From: Sphingobacterium alkalisoli
GTDB taxonomy: Bacteria > Bacteroidota > Bacteroidia > Sphingobacteriales > Sphingobacteriaceae
Assembly (NCBI RefSeq): GCF_005049105.1
Contig: NZ_SUKA01000005.1
Location: 159,843-223,842, forward strand
Reading direction: 5' to 3'
DNA: 64,000 nt
Program-made: the position numbers and the translations under genes
Part shown: piece after piece, positions 23,916 to 33,621 of the stretch
Numbering within the stretch: position 1 is the first letter of the stretch
How the letters are laid out: each line of letters opens with the position of its first letter
The notes under the pieces: model-generated
What the model was told of the DNA's origin: nothing
Seen by the model: only the letters and a program-made list of their open reading frames with translations
Databases searched by the model: none

Positions 23916-24527
23916 ATGTCCACTCAACTGTTATTATCGGCAACGTATCTTCCTCCGGTCTCTTATTTTCACGCGATCTATCAACACGATCTTCCTATTG
24001 TTTTAGATAAATATGAACATTATCCGAAACAAACTTATCGTACCCGTGCTAAGATCGCTACCGCTAATGGAATTTTAGAATTGTTTGTTCCGATAGTGCA
24101 TGGCCGTAAGGAGCACGTCGCGATGAAAGATGTACGAATCAACTATGACCACGATTGGCAGCGATTGCATTGGCAAAGCTTGCAGACTGCATACCGCAGT
24201 TCGGCATATTTTGAGTTTTATGAGAATGAGTTTGAACAATTCTATGAAAAAAAGTGCGAGTTTTTGTTTGATTACAATCTATCGCAATTGGAATTAATCC
24301 TTAAACTATTGAAGATTAATAGAAGTATTTCCTTTACGAATAGTTATGAAAAGGCTCCCTCCGGAGTGTTAGATTACAGAAATCTTATTCATCCCAAAAA
24401 GCCATCTATTTTTGAAACACCAAAACCATATTATCAAGTGTTCAACGATAGGGTAGGTTTTATCCCCGAACTCAGTATTATAGATTTGATTTTTAATCAG
24501 GGACCGCAAACTAAAAACTATTTATAA
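23916..24527 (+). CDS. WbqC family protein
   Basis: The 203-residue protein matches the WbqC family (PF08889), found with O-antigen and polysaccharide genes and of unclear biochemistry. Landmarks are an early TYLPPVSYF, the central RTRAKIATANGILELFVPI and WQRLHWQSLQTAYRSSAYFEFYE. Its divergent neighbours are a glycosyltransferase and a lipid A-type acyltransferase, in keeping with envelope synthesis. The gene lies close before an outer-membrane protein gene. Confidence 0.8.
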   Translation: MSTQLLLSATYLPPVSYFHAIYQHDLPIVLDKYEHYPKQTYRTRAKIATANGILELFVPIVHGRKEHVAMKDVRINYDHDWQRLHWQSLQTAYRSSAYFEFYENEFEQFYEKKCEFLFDYNLSQLELILKLLKINRSISFTNSYEKAPSGVLDYRNLIHPKKPSIFETPKPYYQVFNDRVGFIPELSIIDLIFNQGPQTKNYL

Positions 24528-24609
24528 AAACTTTTAGCAAAAAAATAAATCTTCCTTTCAAACCTTTTTGCTTAATTTATTGTTACATAACAAACTGTGC
24601 AGAAGATTG

Positions 24610-25263
24610 ATGAAAAGTCTATTTATTACCGTGGTTATTGTTTTTTCCTATAACCTATCCTTTTCGCAAAGCGGAACGGATACGCTACATTACAAGAAAG
24701 TGTATTATTTCGCGGGCACGGGGATTGGTATTCCTCTCGGCAAAACTAAAAATGTACTTTCGCCAAAGTTGTTCTCGGGGAGTATGGGGTTAGACATTAC
24801 GTTAAGGAATCCGAGGTACTATCTTTACCCAGCCCTGTACTTAATGTCGTTTAACTATGACCAATTGATAAATGATTCGGAATACAATCGAACGGTCGAA
24901 AATGGTAGAGCCAATTTTTATATGCTTAGCCTTGCTGGGGGTACACGTAAACAATATGATCGATTGAATACCTATACCTACCTTGGGCCGACAATAGGAT
25001 TGGTTAATGAACCTCGTGCTAATGACCTAGGAAATAAGGTAGTTATGGAAAGTAAATATTCTTTGGCACTTGGTACAAAATTGGGCTTAGGGGCCGATTA
25101 TAAATTCAAAGGTTTTTTCCTTGGAGCCGAAATGGGATATATGTACAATGTGAATAAGATACAGGGAAATCCAGTCCATGTGTTAACATTTATGATTGGT
25201 CTAAAATCGGATATCACCCGATTAGGTGAGAAAGTGGTGGACATATTGTCGTCGTCTAAATAA
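24610..25263 (+). CDS. Predicted outer-membrane beta-barrel protein
   Basis: The 217-residue protein has a signal peptide (MKSLFITVVIVFSYNLSFSQ) and a beta-rich body with alternating aromatic and glycine residues (FAGTGIGIPLG, LGLGADYKFKGFFLGAEMGYMYN), as in small outer-membrane barrels. The frame is open from 24568, but the ATG at 24610 gives a proper signal peptide. It precedes the ubiB-like gene by 19 bases. No named family; the C-terminus lacks the terminal Phe of classical barrels. Confidence 0.6.
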   Translation: MKSLFITVVIVFSYNLSFSQSGTDTLHYKKVYYFAGTGIGIPLGKTKNVLSPKLFSGSMGLDITLRNPRYYLYPALYLMSFNYDQLINDSEYNRTVENGRANFYMLSLAGGTRKQYDRLNTYTYLGPTIGLVNEPRANDLGNKVVMESKYSLALGTKLGLGADYKFKGFFLGAEMGYMYNVNKIQGNPVHVLTFMIGLKSDITRLGEKVVDILSSSK

Positions 25264-25282
25264 GTAATAAAATGCTGAAGTC

Positions 25283-26938
25283 ATGTATGGACTTGAAAAA
25301 ATAAAACGAATAGGCAAGATACTTAAGATTTTATCAAAATACGGCTTTGATGAAGCAATCTCCCGATCCAACATCGATCGCATACTTCCGGATAGTTTCT
25401 TGCTTTGGAATAATCATACACGCAAAATATTTGAGGAAGATTTTAATGTCCGTATCCGATTGGCAATAGAAGAATTGGGGCCGACTTTCATTAAATTAGG
25501 CCAATTGCTAAGTAATCGGGCAGATATTATCCCAGAAGATCTTCGTCAAGAACTTATAAAACTGCAAGACGATGTTCCCAAAGAGGATATTGATATTAAG
25601 TACCGTCTAAACCAGGAGCTTAATATACAACCTGATGAACACTTTGAATTTATCGATCCCGTACCTATTGCAGCGGCTTCCATTGCGCAGGTATATAAAG
25701 CGCAACTGAAGGATGGAACCCAGGTCATTTTGAAGATCAAGCGATCGGGTGTCGATTCGATTATCCGTGTGGATTTGGATTTTATAAAAGATCTCGTAAA
25801 GCTGTTGGAAAAAAAATATGAGATTTTTTATAAAATGAATCTCTATCAGATTGCCATCTCCTTCGAGAATTCATTATTAAAAGAGCTTTCTCTTACGAAT
25901 GAACTCAATAATATTGAACGTTTCAGAAGAAATTTTACGGGGAATAAAGAAACCCATGTGCCTAAGGTATACCGTCAATATAGCTCTGATGAGATGTTAT
26001 GTATGGAACTTATCGATGGTGTAAAAGTGAATGATATAGCAAGTTTGGCGACATTTGGCCTCAGTCCAAAATCAGTCCTTCAAAATGTATTGGACCTCTA
26101 TCTTGAACAAATACTTATACATGGATTCTTCCATGCGGATCCTCATCCCGGAAATGTATTCGTAAATAAAAAAGGACAGATCGTTTTCCTGGATTACGGA
26201 GCGATGGGATTTATGGTGCCGCAAGATAGAGGAATAATCGAATCCATGGTGATTAATTTTTTGATGAGTGATGCAAAGGGGCTGCTAAAAAATATTAAAA
26301 AGCTTGCGGTAGTGCACCATATTGAGGATGAAAGAAGTCTTGAAAGGGATGCGTACGAAATTTTTGAAATGATTAAGCAGAATGCGTTAGACGATATTAA
26401 GATTGCTGTTATGTTACAGAAATTAAACGTCATATTGCAGACCAATCATATATTGATGCCTGATTTTATATATATACTGTTACGAGGCATATCTATACTA
26501 GAAGGTACAGGCCGGCAGTTGAATGCGGAGTTGAATATCCCTGAAAGTATCTCTCCATTTGCCAAAAAGATTGCCGATCAAAAGTTTTCTGCAGAATATT
26601 TGACAGAAAAGTTTAAAGAAAAGGCCCTGTTTTTAAAGGACGTGATGATCGACGTACCCATGGATTTATTATCTCTGCTTGACAAGCTAAAAAATGATAA
26701 AATTACGCTAAATCATAAGATCAGGGATTTTGATCACCTTCAGCTTATTCTTCACCGGATAGGTAATAAGTTTTTACTGTCCATTTTAGCGATGACGTTT
26801 GGTGTTGGAGCCAGTATACTAGCGCATGGTAGAGTAGGTTATTTACTATGGGGGATGCCGATCATTTCCTGGCTGGGATTTACGATGAGTTTTGTATTGA
26901 GCTTTATCCTGCTGATACAGCTAGTTAGAAGCAAGTGA
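25283..26938 (+). CDS. ABC1/UbiB-like atypical kinase
   Basis: The 551-residue protein belongs to the UbiB/ADCK family of membrane-bound kinase-like ATPases, linked to quinone synthesis or lipid balance. The KxGQ motif is KLGQLLSNRADIIP (near residue 72), the Ala-rich loop AAASIAQVYKA replaces the usual glycine loop, and the catalytic and metal sites are HGFFHADPHPGNVF and LDYGAMG. Two C-terminal membrane helices (about 495-545) follow. The gene ends six bases from a convergent neighbour. Confidence 0.88.
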   Translation: MYGLEKIKRIGKILKILSKYGFDEAISRSNIDRILPDSFLLWNNHTRKIFEEDFNVRIRLAIEELGPTFIKLGQLLSNRADIIPEDLRQELIKLQDDVPKEDIDIKYRLNQELNIQPDEHFEFIDPVPIAAASIAQVYKAQLKDGTQVILKIKRSGVDSIIRVDLDFIKDLVKLLEKKYEIFYKMNLYQIAISFENSLLKELSLTNELNNIERFRRNFTGNKETHVPKVYRQYSSDEMLCMELIDGVKVNDIASLATFGLSPKSVLQNVLDLYLEQILIHGFFHADPHPGNVFVNKKGQIVFLDYGAMGFMVPQDRGIIESMVINFLMSDAKGLLKNIKKLAVVHHIEDERSLERDAYEIFEMIKQNALDDIKIAVMLQKLNVILQTNHILMPDFIYILLRGISILEGTGRQLNAELNIPESISPFAKKIADQKFSAEYLTEKFKEKALFLKDVMIDVPMDLLSLLDKLKNDKITLNHKIRDFDHLQLILHRIGNKFLLSILAMTFGVGASILAHGRVGYLLWGMPIISWLGFTMSFVLSFILLIQLVRSK

Positions 26939-26944
26939 TGTTAT

Positions 26945-27544
26945 TCATCTAATCTTTAGTTCCCTGTAATAATAATGCTTGTCTTCTTCGGTGATTGTTC
27001 GGAGAATTCGGCACGGATTCCCAACCGCTACTACATTTGCCGGAATATCTTTGGTAACAACCGATCCAGAGCCGATAACGGTATTTTCACCAATAGTTAC
27101 ACCGGGATTAATCACTGTATTGCCCCCAATCCAAACGTTGTCGCCGATTGTAATCGGAATAGCATATTCCAACCCTGTATTGCGCAATTCATGATGAATT
27201 GGATGTCCCGCCGTGAATAAAGAAACATTGGGTGCTATCATCACATTATCGCCGATGCGAACAGGTGCACAATCCAGGACGGTGAGATTATAATTGGCGT
27301 AAAAATTTTCGCCAATTTCAATATTGTAACCGTAATCACAGCGAAATGGAGGTTCGATATAAAACATCTTTTCTGTTTTGCCAAATAGATCTCTGATGAC
27401 CTGCTTTTTTGCCTTTACTTGTCGGGGTTCCAATTGGTTAAACCTAAAACATAATGTCTGCGCGAGTAATCTGTCTTCAGAAAGTGTTTTATCATTTGCA
27501 AAATATGCTTCTCCCGCGATCATTTTTTTCTTTTCAGTAATCAT
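26945..27544 (-). CDS. Sugar O-acetyltransferase (maltose/galactoside acetyltransferase type)
   Basis: The 199-residue protein has the N-terminal MAC domain (MIAGEAYFANDKTL) and left-handed beta-helix hexapeptide repeats (IGDNVMIAPNVS, IGENTVIGSGSVV), with catalytic His in FTAGHPIHHELRN. It transfers acetyl from acetyl-CoA to a sugar. Length is typical of Maa/LacA. The acceptor cannot be told. It is convergent with the ubiB-like gene and divergent from gpsA across 170 bases. Confidence 0.88.
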   Translation of the reverse strand: MITEKKKMIAGEAYFANDKTLSEDRLLAQTLCFRFNQLEPRQVKAKKQVIRDLFGKTEKMFYIEPPFRCDYGYNIEIGENFYANYNLTVLDCAPVRIGDNVMIAPNVSLFTAGHPIHHELRNTGLEYAIPITIGDNVWIGGNTVINPGVTIGENTVIGSGSVVTKDIPANVVAVGNPCRILRTITEEDKHYYYRELKIR

Positions 27545-27709
27545 TAGTACGTAGATGTTAGATATGAGATGTTAGACTTGAGATATTAGCAATTAATTCT
27601 AACAAAGATAATAAAAAGGGACTTTTTTATATCGGTGTCGCGTATTCATTTTTGTACCGAAGTCGATATAATGAGGGGTATAAACGATAGTCTTTCGCGT
27701 AATATTAAG

Positions 27710-27717
27710 TATCTTTG
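27710..27717 (+). promoter_or_regulatory. -7 box of gpsA
   Basis: TATCTTTG matches TAnnTTTG and ends three bases before the ATG at 27721. A clear -33 box is not seen. The transcript would be leaderless if 27721 is used, or have about a 10-base leader for the ATG at 27733. Confidence 0.5.
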
Positions 27718-27720
27718 CGC

Positions 27721-28743
27721 ATGGTTTTGAATATGCAAAGAATATCTAAACATGCAGTTAGTGTCATAGGAAGTGGTAGTTGGGCTACTGCAATGGTCAA
27801 GATGTTAGCAGACAATAAATTAGAAAAAGAAGTTTTTTGGTGGGTACGTAAGGAAGAAGATGTCGAATATATAAATAGATACCGGCATAACCCCACTTAC
27901 CTTAGTGCAGTGGAGATAAAGCTACACGAGGATCATGTATTGTCCGACGTTCGGCAGGCAATTCAATCTACTGATATTGTAATCTTAAATACACCGGCAG
28001 CTTACTTAAAGATCGCGTTAAGAGGGGTAGAGAATCAAGATCTGGAAGGGAAAATTCTCGTTTCGGCCATTAAAGGAATAATCCCGGACGAAAATTTAAT
28101 CGTTGGCGAATACCTAAATCAAACCTATGGCGTCCCATTAGACCATATTGTCGTGATAGGCGGCCCCTGTCACGCCGAAGAGGTGTCTCAAGAGAAGCTT
28201 TCCTATCTTACATTTGCTTCCAAAGATCTAAATAAGGCACAAATCGTTGCAGATTTACTATCTAACAGGTATATTAATGTCAATATTTCGGATGATGTTT
28301 TGGGTGTTGAATATGGAGCAGTTTTAAAAAACATATACGCATTGGCTGGAGGAATATGCCACGGGTTGGGGTACGGAGATAATTTTCAAGCGGTGTTGGT
28401 TTCAAATGCTATTCGTGAGATGGAATATTTTGTACAGAAAATTGATCCTGCCGACCGGGAAATAAATGCTTCCGTTTATCTTGGTGATCTCTTGGTAACT
28501 GCTTATTCGCAATTTAGCCGCAATCGAACCTTCGGTAATATGATCGGTAAGGGGTATACTGTACAATCTGCTCAGTTGGAAATGAATATGGTTGCCGAAG
28601 GGTACTATGCCTCCGGGTGTATTCAGAGCATTATCCATAAAAACAATTTAGAAATGCCAATATGTAATATGGTGTATGAGGTATTATATAATCATCGGCC
28701 TGCCATATTTGAAGTGTCAAAATTAGCTGAAAAATTAACATAA
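27721..28743 (+). CDS. gpsA: Glycerol-3-phosphate dehydrogenase [NAD(P)+]
   Basis: GpsA reduces dihydroxyacetone phosphate to sn-glycerol 3-phosphate for phospholipid synthesis. The nucleotide loop is VIGSGSWATAMV (GxGxxA), the substrate-site Lys lies in GVEYGAVLKNIYALAGGICHGLG, and GGPCHAEEV replaces the usual GPSFA. Two ATGs fit, 27721 and 27733; MQRISKHAV is the more usual beginning. It is followed after one base by hemF, so the two are coupled. Confidence 0.92.
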   Translation: MVLNMQRISKHAVSVIGSGSWATAMVKMLADNKLEKEVFWWVRKEEDVEYINRYRHNPTYLSAVEIKLHEDHVLSDVRQAIQSTDIVILNTPAAYLKIALRGVENQDLEGKILVSAIKGIIPDENLIVGEYLNQTYGVPLDHIVVIGGPCHAEEVSQEKLSYLTFASKDLNKAQIVADLLSNRYINVNISDDVLGVEYGAVLKNIYALAGGICHGLGYGDNFQAVLVSNAIREMEYFVQKIDPADREINASVYLGDLLVTAYSQFSRNRTFGNMIGKGYTVQSAQLEMNMVAEGYYASGCIQSIIHKNNLEMPICNMVYEVLYNHRPAIFEVSKLAEKLT

Positions 28744-28744
28744 C

Positions 28745-29644
28745 ATGATCTCAAAAGGACATATCGCAGATACCTACATGACTATACAAGATGAAATTAC
28801 GCAAGCCTTGGAAAAGTTGGATGGTGGCGCAAAATTTCAGGAAGAATTATGGGAACGTGATGGCGGCGGTGGTGGCCGCACGCGGATCATGCAAAATGGA
28901 AATATCATTGAAAAAGGAGGCGTTAATTTTTCAGCTGTACACGGTAAACTCCCTGCAGCTATTAAGAAAGCTTTCGGCGTAGAAGAAGATGAATTTTTCG
29001 CCACAGGAGTTTCCATCGTTATTCACCCCAATAATCCGCATGTTCCGATAATCCATATGAACATCCGATATTTTGAACTAAATGAACAGACCAGATGGTT
29101 TGGTGGTGGTATAGATTTGACACCACATTACGTAGTAAAGGAAGACGCCCAGTTTTTTCATCAACAGCTTAAATCGGTTTGCGATAAACATCATCCCAAT
29201 TTTTATTCCGATTTCAAAAGCTGGGCCGACAGCTATTTCTTTATCAAACATCGGGATGAAACGCGAGGAATAGGAGGTGTTTTTTACGATAAACTAACGC
29301 CTGAAAAGACCAATTTGAACTTTGAGCAGATTTTTGATTTTTCGTGTGATTTAGGTCGTATATTTGCACCTACTTATATAGATCTGGTAAACAGACATCG
29401 TACACAGAATTTCAGCCGACGCGAAAAGGATTGGCAGTTACTACGCCGCGGTCGTTATGTCGAATTCAATTTAGTATACGACTCCGGGACTAAATTTGGT
29501 TTAGAAACAAATGGCCGCATTGAATCTATATTGATGAGTTTACCGGCACAGGCGAATTGGGTTTATGATTTTAAAGCCGAACCAGGGTCGGCAGAACAAG
29601 ACACTTTAGATTTATTAAAAAAAGATATCAATTGGGTGAACTAA
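28745..29644 (+). CDS. hemF: Coproporphyrinogen III oxidase, oxygen-dependent
   Basis: HemF converts coproporphyrinogen III to protoporphyrinogen IX using oxygen, in haem synthesis. The 299 residues contain the family marks WERDGGGGGRTRIMQNG, EKGGVNFSAVHG, TRWFGGGIDLTPHYV and a late GRYVEFNLVYDSGTKFGL. Its presence implies haem synthesis under air. It starts one base after the gpsA stop and is followed by the M16 peptidase genes after 16 bases, all on the plus strand. Confidence 0.95.
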   Translation: MISKGHIADTYMTIQDEITQALEKLDGGAKFQEELWERDGGGGGRTRIMQNGNIIEKGGVNFSAVHGKLPAAIKKAFGVEEDEFFATGVSIVIHPNNPHVPIIHMNIRYFELNEQTRWFGGGIDLTPHYVVKEDAQFFHQQLKSVCDKHHPNFYSDFKSWADSYFFIKHRDETRGIGGVFYDKLTPEKTNLNFEQIFDFSCDLGRIFAPTYIDLVNRHRTQNFSRREKDWQLLRRGRYVEFNLVYDSGTKFGLETNGRIESILMSLPAQANWVYDFKAEPGSAEQDTLDLLKKDINWVN

Positions 29645-29660
29645 TTCACACATACATTAG

Positions 29661-30914
29661 ATGGTAAATTTCAACAGATTTCAATTAGATAACGGCCTCA
29701 ACGTATTGGTACATGAAGATCATACCACAGCCATGGCAGTTGTCAATATTCTATACAATGTCGGCGCTCGCGACGAGTCTCCAGAACAAACAGGATTTGC
29801 TCACCTTTTCGAACACTTAATGTTTGGTGGGTCAGTTCATATTCCGGATTACGATAGTCCTTTGCAACAGGTCGGAGGAGAGAATAATGCCTTCACCAGC
29901 AATGATATAACAAACTATTATTTGACGCTACCTTCCAATAATCTAGAAACTGCTTTTTGGTTGGAAAGTGATCGAATGCTAAGCTTAGCATTTAGTGAAC
30001 AAAGCCTGGAAGTGCAACGACAAGTAGTTTCCGAGGAATTTAAACAACGTTACCTTAATCAACCCTATGGCGATATGTGGTTGCGTTTAAGGCCGCTAGC
30101 TTATAAAGTACACCCCTATCGCTGGGCCACTATTGGTAAAGAGTTAAAGCATATTGAGGATGCTAGGATCGAAGACGTTAAAGCATTTTTCAATAAATTT
30201 TATACGCCAAGAAATGCCATTATGGTCGTCGCCGGAAAAGTGCATTTCGAACAGGTTAGATTATTAGCTGAAAAATGGTTTGGAAATATCCCTGCAGGTA
30301 TTGCATATCATCGAAATCTTCCTCAAGAACCTGAGCAGGTAGAAGCTAGGAGAGAGGAAGTAGAAGCCGACGTTCCTGTGGATAGCTTACATATAGCGTT
30401 TCATGGTCCGGGTCGGTTATCTGAAGATTATCAGACCATGGATTTAATGTCCGATATTCTTTCTAGAGGAGCCTCTTCTCGTTTATATCGCTCATTAATC
30501 AAAGAAAAGCAATTGTTTAGCGAAGTGAATACATATGTGATGGGAAGTATTGACAATAATCTTTTTATCATAGAAGGTAAGCCATCGGCTAATGTCTCCC
30601 TTTCTGAAGCGGAGGCCGCGTTATGGGAAGCATTGGAAAAATTAAAAACGGAAGAGGTAGAAAATAAAGAACTGGAAAAAGTAAAGAATAAAATTGAATC
30701 CACTATGCTTTTTGCCGAGTTGTCAATCTTAGATAAGGCGATGAATCTGGCGTATTACGAATTATTGGGAGATGCAGAAGATTACAACAAAGAAGTCAGT
30801 AAATATCTGTCTGTGACCAAAGAGAACATCCGAAAAATTGCAAATCAACTTTTTAGAAAAGAAAACTCATCCACTTTGATATACCACGCGAAAGGAGGGC
30901 AGCATGCTGAATAG
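29661..30914 (+). CDS. M16 family zinc peptidase, catalytic subunit
   Basis: The 417-residue protein has the inverted zinc site HLFEH (His48, Glu51, His52) within GFAHLFEHLMFGG and a later EEFKQRY with the probable third ligand. It has no signal peptide, so it may be cytoplasmic or exported by another route. The next gene, which overlaps it by 11 bases, encodes a partner without the zinc motif; such two-gene pairs resemble the alpha and beta chains of mitochondrial processing peptidase. The substrate is unknown. Confidence 0.9.
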   Translation: MVNFNRFQLDNGLNVLVHEDHTTAMAVVNILYNVGARDESPEQTGFAHLFEHLMFGGSVHIPDYDSPLQQVGGENNAFTSNDITNYYLTLPSNNLETAFWLESDRMLSLAFSEQSLEVQRQVVSEEFKQRYLNQPYGDMWLRLRPLAYKVHPYRWATIGKELKHIEDARIEDVKAFFNKFYTPRNAIMVVAGKVHFEQVRLLAEKWFGNIPAGIAYHRNLPQEPEQVEARREEVEADVPVDSLHIAFHGPGRLSEDYQTMDLMSDILSRGASSRLYRSLIKEKQLFSEVNTYVMGSIDNNLFIIEGKPSANVSLSEAEAALWEALEKLKTEEVENKELEKVKNKIESTMLFAELSILDKAMNLAYYELLGDAEDYNKEVSKYLSVTKENIRKIANQLFRKENSSTLIYHAKGGQHAE

Positions 30915-32184
30915 ATTTACTGCCCCCGAATTCCAGACTATTAAAGACCTTACATTGGTGCATCCAGGGACTATCGATTACACCAATGGATTAAAAGCTT
31001 TTGTTTTTCAGGCAGCCGAACTTGATTTAATAAAGTTTGAATTTGTATTTGACAATGTGTTTGATAATACGGAAAATCCACTGTTAAATACGGTACTTTG
31101 TTCGATGCTCAAAGAAGGAACAAATACCTATACCAGTGCTGAGATTGCAGAGCATATTGACTTTTATGGGGCCTATTTGATACCTGAATATAGTTTTGAC
31201 CATACGGCCCTGACATTATATACCATGCACAAGTACGTGGATAAAGTGCTACCGTTGGTCAAAGATACTTTAACGAATAGCATCATTCCGCAGAAAGAGC
31301 TGGATACCTATATTCGTAATAACAAGCAGTCTTTACTGATTTCATTGAAGAAGAACGATTTTGTAGCCCGACGCTTATTTTATCAGCATGTATTTGGACC
31401 AACTCGGTACGGAGTAGTTCCTACGCCAGAGACTTACGATGATATTAGTAGGGAAGCGCTTTTGGAACTTTACTATAAGCAGTTCCGACCAAATAATTGT
31501 ACCCTCTTTATTGCCGGAAATGTCGATGATGCGGTACTTGGTTTGGTTGAAGATTTGTTTTCGGACAACTGGGGCGCATTAGCTGGATCTGCACATCCAC
31601 ATTCCTTTGAACCCTTCATACCGGAAGGTAAGCTTATTTTGGAGCCAAAAGCGGAAGCCTTACAATCCGCTATTAGGATGGGCGGATTGATGGTAAATCG
31701 AACGCATGCAGATTTTCCTGCAGTCCAGTTTGTTAATACCTTATTGGGCGGTTTCTTCGGTTCCCGTTTGATGGCGAATATCCGTGAGGACAAAGGATAC
31801 ACCTATAGTATCGGTTCAGCAGTAGGGAATTTGAAACATGGAGGTTTCTTCACTGTCGCTTCTGAAGTGGGCACGGCAGTCACGAAAGCTACCCTTGCCG
31901 AAATAGAAAATGAATTCGAGAATCTCCGGCAACGACAACCCTCGTTGGAGGAAGTGGAATTGGTGCGCAATTATTTATCAGGCGTTATGTTGGGATCACT
32001 GGAAAGTATATTTTCTCACGTCGATAAGTTTAAGGCCGTTTATTTTTCGGGATTGGATTTGAGTTATTACAGCTACTACAACAAGGTAATACAAGAGATA
32101 ACACCGGCTAACGTGCAGGATATTGCTATACGTTATTTTGACTATTCTAAATTGGTGAAAATTGTCGTAGGCAAAATGGATTAG
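30904..32184 (+). CDS. M16 family non-catalytic partner subunit
   Basis: The 426-residue protein has the M16 fold but no HxxEH. It keeps the glycine-rich RMGGLMVNRTHADFPAVQFVNTLLGGFFGSRLMANIREDKGYTYSIGS segment that in related proteins forms the flexible loop and substrate-binding Arg-Tyr region. It overlaps the catalytic subunit by 11 bases, so both are made together and a heterodimer is inferred. Its 3' end overlaps a convergent nuclease gene by four bases. Confidence 0.88.
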   Translation: MLNRFTAPEFQTIKDLTLVHPGTIDYTNGLKAFVFQAAELDLIKFEFVFDNVFDNTENPLLNTVLCSMLKEGTNTYTSAEIAEHIDFYGAYLIPEYSFDHTALTLYTMHKYVDKVLPLVKDTLTNSIIPQKELDTYIRNNKQSLLISLKKNDFVARRLFYQHVFGPTRYGVVPTPETYDDISREALLELYYKQFRPNNCTLFIAGNVDDAVLGLVEDLFSDNWGALAGSAHPHSFEPFIPEGKLILEPKAEALQSAIRMGGLMVNRTHADFPAVQFVNTLLGGFFGSRLMANIREDKGYTYSIGSAVGNLKHGGFFTVASEVGTAVTKATLAEIENEFENLRQRQPSLEEVELVRNYLSGVMLGSLESIFSHVDKFKAVYFSGLDLSYYSYYNKVIQEITPANVQDIAIRYFDYSKLVKIVVGKMD

Positions 32185-33536
32185 TTCTGGTCAGGGATTA
32201 CCTTACCCGGAAATCTTTCGGCATATTGCAGAACGAGGCTTGTCATGTAATAGTTGCTCATGCAGCGGTCTTGTTCTGCTATTAAATCCTCGAATTGGGT
32301 AGCCTGATTTGAAGCCTCAATAAAACCAAAAGCATGCAGGCTATTGTTCTTATAATAGATGTAAGACTTTTCATCCAAATGGCGACCCTGATCCAATAAT
32401 AAAAAAGTACTTTTTTTCCCGTTAATGTAGTCCGTTGCCTGCTGTACCCTGCCATTGTACTCATCTACCGGAGGTAATTTCTCATAGTCGATCTGGTGCT
32501 TTATTTCGGCCGCCGTCGAATAAAAAGTACATATTCTGGTATCGAGATCAAACTGCTCTATAAGCTGCAGCAGGAGCTGGTTTGCATCAGAAGCTCTTTC
32601 GAAATACTGAACAGCTGCTGCATTTTTACTGAACTTGGATACCAATAGACGAAGATATCCTTTCTGGTCTTCGTACTGCATCAAGCAAAATTTGGGTTCA
32701 TACTTTTTAAGTGCGCTGTTATGCCGAGGCCAGTGCTTCTTGATCATTTGGCATTCCATTAGTAAAGCCATGAGCTCCGTTCCACTTTCTTCGAAGTCTA
32801 TGGAACAGATGTCATTGATAAATGACTGTCGTCTTAAGGTACTGTTATTACCCGTAAAATGACTCAATACACGCTTCTTAATATTGATAGCTTTGCCTAC
32901 ATAAATGATTTTTCCATGTTTATCCCGAAAGATGTATATACCGGCCGACTCGGGTAATTTTGAAAAGTCCTCTTCATTGATGTGCGTTGGAAGGCGATGT
33001 TCTTTTGTCTTTTTGAGGGTAGATAAAATGAGTCCATCTTTATCCTCAAGTAATAATTTTTCAAACAAAATCACCGTTGCCTGTGCATCACCTAGGGCTC
33101 TATGCCTATCCTGTATAACGATTCCGAGGTTTTGACACAATTTACCCAAGCTATACGAGGCTAAATTAGGTATGATTTTGCGGGCAAGCCTAACGGTACA
33201 CAACTTAGGCGCTTTCCAGTTGAATCCTGCTAATTTGAGTCCGTGAAAAATAAAAGAGTAATCGAAATTGACGTTATGGGCTACAAAAATACGCTTCTCC
33301 AATAATTCCAATATCCTAGGTGCGAGTTCATGAAACGAAGGTGCATTCTCGACCATCTCATCACTTATTCCGGTTAATACCTGTATGTGGTAGGGAATAG
33401 GTTGATGTGGGTTTATTAAGGTCTGGAATTTTTCAAGTACATGTTGCCCGTTATGAATAAGGATTGCTATTTCCGTAATCCCATTCCCTCCCGCATATGA
33501 ACCTGTAGTTTCTATATCGACAATAGCATATTCCAT
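32181..33536 (-). CDS. DEDDh exonuclease fused to a GIY-YIG nuclease domain
   Basis: The 451-residue protein begins with a DnaQ-type 3'-5' exonuclease (Asp7 and Glu9 in VDIETTG, then HNVNFDYSF, and HRALGDAQAT with the His-Asp pair). After about residue 195 comes a UvrC-like GIY-YIG domain (SAGIYIFRDKHGKIIYVGKA, ESGTELMALLMECQMIKKHWP). The combination resembles Cho-type repair nucleases and is found in Bacteroidota and Actinobacteria; a role in DNA repair is inferred. The C-terminal ~150 residues are unassigned. Confidence 0.88.
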   Translation of the reverse strand: MEYAIVDIETTGSYAGGNGITEIAILIHNGQHVLEKFQTLINPHQPIPYHIQVLTGISDEMVENAPSFHELAPRILELLEKRIFVAHNVNFDYSFIFHGLKLAGFNWKAPKLCTVRLARKIIPNLASYSLGKLCQNLGIVIQDRHRALGDAQATVILFEKLLLEDKDGLILSTLKKTKEHRLPTHINEEDFSKLPESAGIYIFRDKHGKIIYVGKAINIKKRVLSHFTGNNSTLRRQSFINDICSIDFEESGTELMALLMECQMIKKHWPRHNSALKKYEPKFCLMQYEDQKGYLRLLVSKFSKNAAAVQYFERASDANQLLLQLIEQFDLDTRICTFYSTAAEIKHQIDYEKLPPVDEYNGRVQQATDYINGKKSTFLLLDQGRHLDEKSYIYYKNNSLHAFGFIEASNQATQFEDLIAEQDRCMSNYYMTSLVLQYAERFPGKVIPDQN

Positions 33537-33541
33537 AGATA

Positions 33542-33549
33542 CAAACTTA
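33542..33549 (-). promoter_or_regulatory. -7 box of the exonuclease/GIY-YIG gene
   Basis: TAAGTTTG on the minus strand ends five bases before the ATG at 33536. No convincing -33 box is seen. A transcript from here would be leaderless or nearly so. Confidence 0.45.
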
Positions 33550-33621
33550 CTAAATATTTTAGTGTATTTTTAATTTCAAAATCTATTTAGTTAAATTATT
33601 CTTTTTTTATATCTTCAACAT

